In this document: positions 1 through 6,629 of the stretch, in pieces
How positions within the stretch are numbered: position 1 is the first letter of the stretch
Layout of the letters: each line of letters opens with the position of its first letter
Source of the DNA: Oscillospiraceae bacterium
GTDB taxonomy: Bacteria; Bacillota_A; Clostridia; Oscillospirales; Oscillospiraceae
DNA length: 9,602 bases
Direction of reading: 5' to 3'
Assembly (NCBI GenBank): GCA_017939025.1
Contig: JAGBAI010000097.1
Span: 1-9,602, forward strand
Made by a program: the position numbers and the translations under genes
Notes under the pieces: model-generated
What the model saw: the letters and a program-made list of their open reading frames with translations, nothing else
The model's database searches: none
Told to the model about the DNA's origin: nothing

Positions 1-201
1 AAATTCCAGTTTATCGGGCTGTTTGAATACATCATCGTAGGGACCGTCCTCCCGGACGGTCCGCCCAGAAATCCGACCTCAATGGGCGGATTTCTGGAAT
101 TTATACGGCGAACGTTGCGAAAAAATTGCCCATCGAGGTCAATTTTTTCGACGGCCCGTCCAGGAGGACGGGCCCTACGCCAATTCGATAAACGGCAATT
201 T
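1..201. repeat. Nested palindromic (MITE-like or REP-like) element, possibly truncated by the window edge
   Basis: The whole stretch is an imperfect inverted repeat. Bases 1-16 pair with 186-201 (14 of 16), and 36-97 align with the reverse complement of 118-179 without gaps. Each half also folds on itself: 41-49 with 54-62 (9 bp), 65-74 with 88-97 (10 bp), and 118-128 with 140-150 (11 bp), while 153-174 is the mirror of the first hairpin. The two halves differ in sequence inside the stems, yet each stem still pairs, so changes look compensatory. The apical loops 75-86 and 129-140 are complementary to each other at 11 of 12 positions. Hairpins of this kind ending in a CCCTACG motif are typical of dispersed non-coding repeats in Clostridia, which is recollection and not a search. 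No coding potential is seen. The left end may lie outside the window. Confidence 0.75.
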
Positions 202-255
202 ATCTATATCTTTATCAACATCATACCGATATTATGCCCGCAGAACCAACGTTCG

Positions 256-1043
<788 letters not shown>

Positions 1044-1610
1044 GTGTACAAGATCTGCCACACTGAAGAATCCTCCCGCCGCCAGCGGGAGCTGGAAAAC
1101 GGGCTGCTGAAGGCCCTGGAAAAGCAGCCCTACGATAAGATCACCCTCACCGGTCTTTGCCGGGAGCTGAACATTCCCCGGAAAACCTTCTACCGTTATT
1201 TTCCCACCAAAGAAGATTGCCTGCTGGCGCTGATCGATCATGCGTTGTCAGACTGCAATGATCATGCCTTGCTGGGGTGGAATGGAGGACGCAGTCTGGA
1301 TGGTCAGGCCCAGCTGCGGTTTTTCCGCTATTGGCGGAAGCAGGAGGCTCTGCTGGACGCCATCCAGAACAACGGCCTGCAAAACCTACTGCTGGAGCGC
1401 ACCACGGTGATTGTTGACCGGATGAAGGAAAACACCCCGCCCTATCCCTTCGCCCGGGAACAGACGGAATACTTCATTGCCCATGGTCTGATGTTTACGG
1501 TGATCCGCTGGCATCAGTTCGGTTTTCCGGACACCCCGGAGGAAATGGCGAAGGTATTTGAAGAGCTGCTGGGCCATGACCGGGTATCCCTTTCCCGGTT
1601 GCTTTTGTAA
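1044..1610 (+). CDS. TetR/AcrR-family transcriptional regulator
   Basis: A 188-residue one-component DNA-binding regulator. The N-terminal half has the TetR helix-turn-helix: a helix around residues 10-28, then KITLTGLCRELNIPRKTFYRYFPTKEDC (about 32-59 in pieces), where TFYRYFPTKE is the family hallmark of recognition helix plus the next helix. The C-terminal 120 residues would form the ligand-binding and dimerisation domain, which is not recognisable to a subgroup. Total length is typical for the family. The start is GTG (1044) because AAAGGAG ends six bases before it and there is no in-frame ATG nearby. It faces the same way as the GH79-like glycosidase gene 118 bases downstream and is divergent from the recombinase. 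An inverted repeat lies between this gene and the glycosidase gene. Control of the glycosidase, of itself, or of the recombinase are all possible; the ligand is unknown. Confidence 0.92.
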   Translation: MYKICHTEESSRRQRELENGLLKALEKQPYDKITLTGLCRELNIPRKTFYRYFPTKEDCLLALIDHALSDCNDHALLGWNGGRSLDGQAQLRFFRYWRKQEALLDAIQNNGLQNLLLERTTVIVDRMKENTPPYPFAREQTEYFIAHGLMFTVIRWHQFGFPDTPEEMAKVFEELLGHDRVSLSRLLL

Positions 1611-1640
1611 CCAAATTCCGCCGTGATAATTTATAGAGCC

Positions 1641-1684
1641 ATGCCGCATTCTGGTGTCAAATGAGACTCCCCTGAATGCGGTAT
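1641..1684. repeat. Inverted repeat upstream of the glycosidase: tetR terminator and/or operator
   Basis: Bases 1641-1651 pair with 1674-1684 over 11 positions (ten Watson-Crick pairs and one G-T), with a 22-base loop. As RNA it would be followed by a U-rich stretch (TATTTTCT), so it could end the tetR transcript 31 bases after its stop codon. The loop holds a second, shorter dyad with almost the same centre: GGTGTC (1653-1658) and GACTCC (1665-1670), five of six pairs, centre 1661.5. That inner dyad sits about 41.5 bases before the predicted start of the glycosidase transcript, where an activator or a TetR-type repressor could bind. Both roles are inference; the pairing is seen directly. Confidence 0.55.
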
Positions 1685-1690
1685 TTTCTG

Positions 1691-1696
1691 TATAAT
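1691..1696 (+). promoter_or_regulatory. -10 box of the glycosidase promoter
   Basis: A perfect TATAAT lies 32 bases before the glycosidase start codon. The place for a -35 box at 17-base spacing (1668-1673) reads TCCCCT, which has no resemblance to TTGACA, so the promoter probably needs an activator. The predicted transcript start is near 1703, leaving a 5' leader of about 26 bases with AGGAG at 1716-1720. A 7-bp AT-rich dyad (1691-1697 with 1706-1712) overlaps the -10 region. Confidence 0.55.
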
Positions 1697-1728
1697 AAAA
1701 AAAGATATTATAAACAGGAGTTGTTTTT

Positions 1729-3225
1729 ATGGCAAATATCAAACTGAATCCCGCTGCAGCAAAGCAGCTGCGCACCATTGACGCACGTCTCATGTCCTAC
1801 AACGTGGAAATGACCGAGGTCACCGGCGGCACCTTCTGGAAGGCCTACACCCCCGGTCAGATCGCCGGCACCGAGCCGGTTCCTCCCCTGGTGAACCTGG
1901 CTGACATGGTCAAGCTCCAGGAGTGGTACGATCCCATCGACACCAAGAATGAGCGTCTCATCAACCTGGCCAAGGCCTTCGGCCCCGTCTGGGTTCGTGT
2001 TTCCGGCACCTGGGCCAATAAGACCTACTACAACTTTGATGGTAAATATGAGCCCGGCGTGGTTCCCCCCGGCTTCCAGAACGTCCTGCAGAAGGATCAG
2101 TGGCTGAGCCTGCTGGACTTTGTCAAGGCCGTGGACGGCAAGCTGCTGATCTCCTTCGCCAACTGTCCCGGCATCCACGATGCCGAGACCCCCTGGTCTC
2201 CCTGGCAGGCCAAGCAGATCATGGATCTGAGCATTGAATACGGTGTCCCCGTCAATGCCGTGGAATTCACCAACGAGCCCAACCTGATGAACACCTCCGG
2301 CTTCCCCGCAGGCTACACCGCAGCCCACTTCCGCCGGGATCAGGAAATCGCAAACAAGTGGGTTCGGGAGAACTATCCCGACGTGCTGCTGGTTGGCCCC
2401 TGCTCCACCGACTCCACTGTCATCGAAATGGGCCCCGGTGCCAAGGGCGGCGCAGGTATCGGCGATGCCATGCCCGATGCCATTACCACCCACGATCTGA
2501 TGGCAGAATACAAAGAGCCCATGGAAGTGTTCAGCTACCACTACTATAACGGCATTTCCGAGCGTCTGGAATCCGTCATGCCCGCCGGTCACTGGCAGGC
2601 AAGCCAGGCCCACACCGACGATTACCTGTCCATGGCCGGCCTGTGCGCCCGCAGCTATGCTCCCATCCGGGATAAGTACATGCCCGGTGCCCAGATGTGG
2701 GTCACCGAGTCCGGCGATGCCGGCGGCGGCGGCAACACCTGGGGCTCCACCTATCTGGACGTCCTGCGTACCCTGAATGAGCTGGGTGCCTTCGCCACCG
2801 TTACCGACGGCATCATCTTCCATAACACCCTGGCTTCCTCCGACTACGGCTTCCTGCAGCACGGCACCTTCGAGCCCCGTCCCAACTACTGGGCTGTTCT
2901 GCTGTGGAACACCCTCATGGGCACCACCGTCTATGACGCCGCCGCAGAGGGCCATGTCTACTGCCATTCCCGCAAGGACGGCAAGGACGGCTACGCTTAT
3001 CTCATCGTCAACAACGATCTGGAAAATGCCGTCTGCGTGGAGCTGCCCGGCGAGGCCGAGCTGTACGCTCTGGCAGGCCGCGACGGCATAAGAAGCTCCG
3101 TTATGAGCCTCAACGGCACCGATCTGGTGGCTGGCCCCAAGGGAGAGCTGCCCGAGCTGACCGGTGTCAAGGTTTCCGGCAAGATCGAAGTGGCTCCCGG
3201 AAGCTGCGCATTTATTGTTGTGTAA
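1729..3225 (+). CDS. GH79-like glycoside hydrolase (heparanase/beta-glucuronidase clan), cytoplasmic
   Basis: A 498-residue enzyme with the (beta/alpha)8 plan of clan GH-A retaining glycosidases. The acid/base motif is FTNEPN (180-185, Glu183), after strand four. The nucleophile motif is MWVTESGDAGGGG (323-335, Glu327). The E-S-x-x-x-GGG arrangement followed by a WGSTYLDVLRTLNELG helix strongly recalls heparanase and GH79 beta-glucuronidases, where the nucleophile Glu is followed by a Gly-rich loop. The Glu-Glu distance of 144 residues is in the normal range. The last 90 residues form a beta-rich domain (YAYLIVNND, IEVAPGSCAFIVV), also as in GH79. There is no signal peptide, so substrate must be imported, which fits the symporter gene nearby. 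AGGAG lies eight bases before the ATG. Codons are strongly biased to GCC, GGC and CTG, hinting at high expression. The most likely substrate is a beta-glucuronide or other uronide; GH30/GH39-like alternatives are less likely. Exact specificity is not shown by sequence. Confidence 0.82.
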   Translation: MANIKLNPAAAKQLRTIDARLMSYNVEMTEVTGGTFWKAYTPGQIAGTEPVPPLVNLADMVKLQEWYDPIDTKNERLINLAKAFGPVWVRVSGTWANKTYYNFDGKYEPGVVPPGFQNVLQKDQWLSLLDFVKAVDGKLLISFANCPGIHDAETPWSPWQAKQIMDLSIEYGVPVNAVEFTNEPNLMNTSGFPAGYTAAHFRRDQEIANKWVRENYPDVLLVGPCSTDSTVIEMGPGAKGGAGIGDAMPDAITTHDLMAEYKEPMEVFSYHYYNGISERLESVMPAGHWQASQAHTDDYLSMAGLCARSYAPIRDKYMPGAQMWVTESGDAGGGGNTWGSTYLDVLRTLNELGAFATVTDGIIFHNTLASSDYGFLQHGTFEPRPNYWAVLLWNTLMGTTVYDAAAEGHVYCHSRKDGKDGYAYLIVNNDLENAVCVELPGEAELYALAGRDGIRSSVMSLNGTDLVAGPKGELPELTGVKVSGKIEVAPGSCAFIVV

Positions 3226-3260
3226 TCCATCTCCTTACTTGTTCCTATTTTCTTCCTCGC

Positions 3261-3296
3261 GCAGAAAAGCCATCCCGTCGGGATGGCTTTTCTGCG
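3261..3296. terminator. Bidirectional terminator hairpin, copy 1
   Basis: A perfect 16-bp stem (3261-3276 with 3280-3295) with a three-base loop, 35 bases after the glycosidase stop. The stem foot is AGAAAAGCC/GGCTTTTCT, so each strand ends the GC-rich core with a T-run, which suits termination from either side at this convergent junction. Its 33-base core is almost identical to the hairpin at 3448-3480. Confidence 0.8.
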
Positions 3297-3402
3297 TCTC
3301 GAGAAAGGTAAACCGGGAAAATCGCGGGGGCAACACCCACATTACCTTTAAAAAAACGCTGGTATTCCTTACATTTTCGGAAAATTTTCAACATTTTTAT
3401 CA

Positions 3403-3424
3403 GGGCCGATGTGGGCATCGGCCC
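3403..3424. repeat. Short GC-rich hairpin ending in a CCCCTACGG motif
   Basis: GGGCCGATG (3403-3411) pairs perfectly with CATCGGCCC (3416-3424) around a TGGG loop, and is followed by CTACGGG. The end motif matches the CCCTACG ends of the element at 1-201 (the GGCCC then TACG edge), so it looks like a short relative of the same dispersed repeat family. It lies between the two twin terminators. A further weak inverted repeat (AAAGGTAA at 3304-3311 with TTACCTTT at 3342-3349) lies in the same gap. Confidence 0.5.
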
Positions 3425-3447
3425 CTACGGGCAGGTTTTTCTACGGT

Positions 3448-3480
3448 CAGAAAAGCCATCCCGGCGGGATGGCTTTTCTG
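3448..3480. terminator. Bidirectional terminator hairpin, copy 2
   Basis: A perfect 15-bp stem (3448-3462 with 3466-3480) with a GGC loop. It starts eight bases past the stop of the minus-strand regulator gene, so it most likely ends that transcript. The T-run within the stem foot serves both strands. It differs from the hairpin at 3262-3294 at one base out of 33 (the loop base), while the flanks differ. Confidence 0.78.
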
Positions 3481-3488
3481 CTGCATGT

Positions 3489-4115
3489 TCAGTGGTGTTT
3501 CAGCACATAGTGCCCCTTTCCTTTTCTGATTAAGACCCCCTTGTCCGTCAGATCCTTCAGAACCCGCTGGATCTGACGGCGGCTGAAATTGGTATGGAAG
3601 GCCGCTTCACTGACATTGGTGATGGTCTGGTTGGGACACCGCCAGCGCATGTACGCCAGAATGGCATGCTCCGCGCTTTCATCACAGATTCGGGTATTCA
3701 GAGACAACGTCAGCCGCTGGCCCATAGTATCGATGAGAAACCGCAAAAACCGGTTGTCGTTTTCCAGCACATGCCGCCATGCTTCCAGCGGCAGCTCCAC
3801 CGCCCGAACCGTTTCCAATACCTCCTGGTAGCGGTTCTTCGGCTGTCTGCCGCAGAAGGCCAGATCTCCCAGAAAGCCAAAGCCATCACAGTGGGCAATG
3901 AGATATGGATTTCCGTCATCCAGGATCATGTAATGGTCAAAGACCCCGGAGACCACAAATTTGATACTTTCCTCAACAGGCCGCAGCACATTGATCATTT
4001 CCCCCGGTGCATATTCGTACAGCCGGAAGGGCAGATCCGGCGTATCAAAAAAAGAACGGATATGAAATTGCCGCAGATACTGCTCCAACAATTCCGGATC
4101 CCGGATCTCCCGCAC
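3489..4115 (-). CDS. Crp/Fnr-family transcriptional regulator
   Basis: A 208-residue regulator with an N-terminal cyclic-nucleotide-binding-like beta-roll (about 15-110, with FGFLGDLAF at 79-87 matching the GE-L turn of Crp), a long dimerisation helix (about 116-140) and a C-terminal winged helix-turn-helix (163-205; recognition helix SRRQIQRVLKDL at 178-189). The Arg-Ser pair that holds cAMP in E. coli Crp is not conserved, and there is no Fnr-type cysteine cluster, so the effector is unknown. Aligned with Crp RETVGR, the helix reads RRQIQR: both Arg are kept, but Glu181 is replaced by Arg. The GTG start at 4115 is chosen because AAAGGGG lies eight bases upstream; an ATG at 4196 in the same frame would run through the operator and transporter promoter. 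The gene is divergent from the symporter, with a Crp-like palindrome in the gap, so it probably activates that gene and perhaps represses itself. Confidence 0.9.
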   Translation of the reverse strand: MREIRDPELLEQYLRQFHIRSFFDTPDLPFRLYEYAPGEMINVLRPVEESIKFVVSGVFDHYMILDDGNPYLIAHCDGFGFLGDLAFCGRQPKNRYQEVLETVRAVELPLEAWRHVLENDNRFLRFLIDTMGQRLTLSLNTRICDESAEHAILAYMRWRCPNQTITNVSEAAFHTNFSRRQIQRVLKDLTDKGVLIRKGKGHYVLKHH

Positions 4116-4140
4116 AGAATCATCCCCTTTTTTCTTTTTA

Positions 4141-4158
4141 TTGTGCCATATGTCACAA
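4141..4158. promoter_or_regulatory. Crp-like operator palindrome upstream of the symporter gene
   Basis: An 18-base dyad with one mismatched pair: TTGTGCCATATGTCACAA. The core reads TGTGC-N6-TCACA, one base from the E. coli Crp consensus TGTGA-N6-TCACA. Its centre (4149.5) is 41.5 bases upstream of the start site predicted from the TATAAT at 4179-4184, which is the classical class II activator position. It is also 26 bases ahead of the regulator's own ribosome binding region. A weak minus-strand promoter (TTGCAT at 4163-4168, CACAAT at 4140-4145, 17-base spacing) would overlap it, which allows autoregulation. Binding by the adjacent Crp/Fnr protein is inferred from position. Confidence 0.78.
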
Positions 4159-4178
4159 CAAAATGCAAGTGCCCTTGC

Positions 4179-4184
4179 TATAAT
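4179..4184 (+). promoter_or_regulatory. -10 box of the symporter promoter
   Basis: A perfect TATAAT, 30 bases before the symporter ATG. The expected -35 position (4156-4161) reads CAACAA, which is not a -35 box; the Crp-like dyad overlaps it instead. This is the layout of an activator-dependent promoter. The predicted start is about 4191, giving a leader of about 24 bases that contains GGAGG at 4204-4208. Confidence 0.65.
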
Positions 4185-4214
4185 TGTGGCAGTCATTTAA
4201 TCTGGAGGCTCCCT

Positions 4215-5591
4215 ATGTCGAAAAGCAACTCTCCCCTGACCCTGAAACACCGGATCGGCTACGCTCTGGGCGATTTCGGCGGCTGCATGACCTTCTCCCT
4301 CATGAGCGCCTTTATGACCCGCTATTATGTTAATGTCGCATTGATGGATACTGCCATCATCGCTGCCATGACTCTGGTCTGGAAAATCTTTGATGCCATG
4401 GCAAACCCGGTCATCGGTGCCATGCTGGACCGTTCCTTCGCTGCCAGCAGCGGAAAGCGGGATAAATTCCGTCCCTGGATCCTGCGGGTGGCCCCTCTGA
4501 CGGGCATTGCCGGCATTCTGGTCTTCACCGCCCCTGGCTGGGTCACCGGCATGTCCCGGTTGGTGGTGGCCTTTGTAACCTATCTGATGTACGAAGTGTT
4601 TTACGCCATGCAGCACATCGCTCTGGGCGGCCTCATCTCCGCCATGGCCACTGACGATGCCGAGCGGTCGGAGCTGTCCTCTGCCCGGGGTATCGGCGGC
4701 ATGCTGGGCATCATTGTTCCCCAGATGACCTTCCCCGCAATCATTTCCCTCTTTGAAAGCAGCCCTGCCCTGGGTTACGGCATGGGCGTCACCGTCTGTG
4801 CGATTATTGGCTACATCTGCTGCCTGGGCTGCTACTTCTTCACCGAGGAGCGCAATGCTGCCCAGTCCGGCAGCAACAGCTCCCCCATCCAGGTCACTGA
4901 CATTCTGGAAGTTTTCCGGGTAAACCGGGCCTTTGTGGCCCTGTGCCTCCATGGCCTGCTGTCCGGCATTCTCATGAGTGTCGGCGGTGCGCTGGGCACT
5001 TACATGTATGCGGATGTTCTGGGCTCTCTGGCCCTGATGAGTGTCGGCTCCATGATCAGCATGCCGGTCAGCCTGGTCTGCATGTCTGTGGTGCCCAGGC
5101 TGACCCGGAAAATCGGCTCCCAGAAGGTTCTCCGGGGAAGCCTGCTGCTGGGCTGCGGACTGTATGTGTTCCTCTTTGCCCTGCACATCCTCACCAGCAT
5201 CAACGTATGGCTCCACATCGGCATCAATGCCCTGGCCTCCGGCATCTCCGGCTTAAGCAACATGATGCAGTGGGGTATGCTGTCTGAGGCCATCGAATAT
5301 AATGAATACCTTACCGGCAAGCGCACCGAGGGTTCCATCAACGGCACCTTCAATATGCTCCGCCGCCTTGGTCAGGGCCTTGGCTCCTCCTTTGGCGTCG
5401 CCATGCTGGGTATCATCGGCTACGATGCCGCCGTCTCTGTCCAGACCGGCACCACCATTCTGGGCATCAAGGTACTGTGCCTTCTGTTCCCCGCCATCTG
5501 CGCCATCGGCAGCTGGGTCGTGTTCCGCTTCGTCTGGAACATCACGCCGGAGCTGAAAGAGAAAATGGCCCGCCAGCGTTCCCTGAGCTGA
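4215..5591 (+). CDS. GPH-family (MelB/UidB-type) glycoside:cation symporter
   Basis: A 458-residue, 12-helix membrane transporter of the glycoside-pentoside-hexuronide:cation symporter family, which imports sugars, glycosides or glucuronides together with Na+ or H+. Family marks are RIGYALGDFGG (13-23), the helix II block DAMANPVIG (60-68), the cytoplasmic loop GKRDKFRPWIL (80-90), and the late EYNEYLTGKRTEG motif (about 361-373) followed by a conserved helix. Length matches the family (about 450-470). GGAGG lies six bases before the ATG. In the MelB cation site DxxxDP, the first Asp is kept (Asp60) and the second is Asn (Asn64), so coupling may differ. The gene follows a Crp-like operator and is divergent from the Crp/Fnr gene; the GH79-like enzyme lies across the regulator. 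Together they suggest uptake of a glucuronide or uronide for cytoplasmic cleavage. Family is firm, substrate is inferred from context. Confidence 0.92.
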   Translation: MSKSNSPLTLKHRIGYALGDFGGCMTFSLMSAFMTRYYVNVALMDTAIIAAMTLVWKIFDAMANPVIGAMLDRSFAASSGKRDKFRPWILRVAPLTGIAGILVFTAPGWVTGMSRLVVAFVTYLMYEVFYAMQHIALGGLISAMATDDAERSELSSARGIGGMLGIIVPQMTFPAIISLFESSPALGYGMGVTVCAIIGYICCLGCYFFTEERNAAQSGSNSSPIQVTDILEVFRVNRAFVALCLHGLLSGILMSVGGALGTYMYADVLGSLALMSVGSMISMPVSLVCMSVVPRLTRKIGSQKVLRGSLLLGCGLYVFLFALHILTSINVWLHIGINALASGISGLSNMMQWGMLSEAIEYNEYLTGKRTEGSINGTFNMLRRLGQGLGSSFGVAMLGIIGYDAAVSVQTGTTILGIKVLCLLFPAICAIGSWVVFRFVWNITPELKEKMARQRSLS

Positions 5592-5672
5592 TCCTCCGGA
5601 GGGTATTTCCTCACTGTCTTTTCATTACCTCTTGCTTTTGCCATTACGTGCAGTGCCGGATCCCTTCACAAA

Positions 5673-5708
5673 AAATCCAGGCCGGAGAATTTTCTCCGGC
5701 CTGGATTT
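5673..5708. terminator. Bidirectional terminator between symporter and phosphoesterase genes
   Basis: A perfect 17-bp inverted repeat (5673-5689 with 5692-5708), with GGCCGGAGAA as the core and A- and T-tracts at the outer ends, so either strand reads stem then T-run. It lies 81 bases after the symporter stop and 21 bases from the stop of the minus-strand phosphoesterase gene. The remaining bases of this 138-base gap hold nothing else recognisable. Confidence 0.88.
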
Positions 5709-5729
5709 ATTATAGATTGGTTCCAACCC

Positions 5730-6629
5730 TCATTTTTCCCCATTATGCAGATCCACAACCACGAGCTGGGGCAGATTGTTGATTCTTACATTGACTGTAT
5801 GGGTACCCAAACCGCGGCTGACCACCATGCAGCAGGTTTCTTTCCGGAAAACACCGGCGCAATACTTATGGAACAGCTGGTATTGCCCGGAAACAAGTCC
5901 CCGGTCGTTATTCATCTTCCCCGGCACCCGGTTTCTGTCCGTAGGGAACCGGATGACACCGCCATGGGAGTGGCCCGTTAAAACCAGATCCGCCCCCCAC
6001 CGGGCATAGGTATCCAGAAACATGGGAGAATGACACAAAAGCAGGTTGAACTTATCCGGCTCTGCCTTTCCCACAGCCTCGTCCATGAACGCAGTCGTCA
6101 GGGCTTTGTGGGCAAATTCATGGTAATGGTCAAGCTCCAGATCCAGTCCGGTAACGCGGACACTGCCAAGATCTACACTTTTATTATCCAGATAGCAGAC
6201 ACCGCAGGAATCCAGCAGCTGCCGGAACCGGCTTCTGTAGGCACCAAATTGTTTGTATTCCCAGGTCAACCTCTGCTCATTGTTTCCGTTCGCATAACAG
6301 ACCGGCGCAATGGCAGTTAAGTCCCGAAGCAGCTTCTGCGTGACATCCAGACTGATTTTCCCCGTCCGGACGTTCATCATATCGCCGCCAATGAGGATGG
6401 CATCGGGCTTTATGCCGGCGATGGCCTCCACCAGCCTGCAATTGTCTTTTCCAAAGGATTTGTCATGGAGATCCGAAAGAAACACCAGTTTTTGCCGTTG
6501 TGTCAGCTTTTTTGAGCAGATCTCAATTTCCTCAACAGACAGCTGGTCGCATTCTTTGTCCGATTCCCTTTTCAGCAGAAACAGGAGCAAAACTGCCAGG
6601 AATCCCCCTAACCAGAGCATATCAGCCAA
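5730..6629 (-). CDS. Membrane-anchored calcineurin-like metallophosphoesterase
   Basis: A 299-residue metal-dependent phosphoesterase of the YkuE/YaeI type. One N-terminal membrane helix (residues 4-20, LWLGGFLAVLLLFLL) is followed by KRESDK, so the catalytic domain probably stays on the cytoplasmic face, though topology is not certain. All metal-binding motifs are present: FLSDLHD (50-56; Asp53, His55), GGDMMN (81-86; Asp83), GNNE (115-118), CHSP (199-202; His200) and GHSHGG (219-224). It is the last gene of the four-gene operon. The TTG at 6629 has AGGAA seven bases upstream and overlaps the ligand gene's stop by eight bases, as at the previous junction; ATG at 6620 is the alternative. Relatives cleave phosphoesters of nucleotide sugars or phospholipids, so a role in envelope or sugar-nucleotide metabolism is plausible. 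Family is certain, substrate is not. Confidence 0.9.
   Translation of the reverse strand: MADMLWLGGFLAVLLLFLLKRESDKECDQLSVEEIEICSKKLTQRQKLVFLSDLHDKSFGKDNCRLVEAIAGIKPDAILIGGDMMNVRTGKISLDVTQKLLRDLTAIAPVCYANGNNEQRLTWEYKQFGAYRSRFRQLLDSCGVCYLDNKSVDLGSVRVTGLDLELDHYHEFAHKALTTAFMDEAVGKAEPDKFNLLLCHSPMFLDTYARWGADLVLTGHSHGGVIRFPTDRNRVPGKMNNDRGLVSGQYQLFHKYCAGVFRKETCCMVVSRGLGTHTVNVRINNLPQLVVVDLHNGEK

Noticed and set aside
1708..2967. Long minus-strand open frame opposite the glycosidase
   Set aside because: A Gly/Val/His-rich shadow created by C-ending codon bias in the glycosidase gene, with no start signal.
3261..3480. Two-repeat CRISPR-like arrangement of the twin hairpins
   Set aside because: There are only two copies, the spacer is about 150 bases, the repeats are perfect terminator-like palindromes at gene ends, and no cas genes are present.
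4116..4196. 27-residue N-terminal extension of the Crp/Fnr regulator from an ATG at 4196
   Set aside because: It would cover the Crp-like operator and the divergent symporter promoter and has no ribosome binding site. The GTG at 4115 has AAAGGGG at good spacing and begins a normal-length protein.
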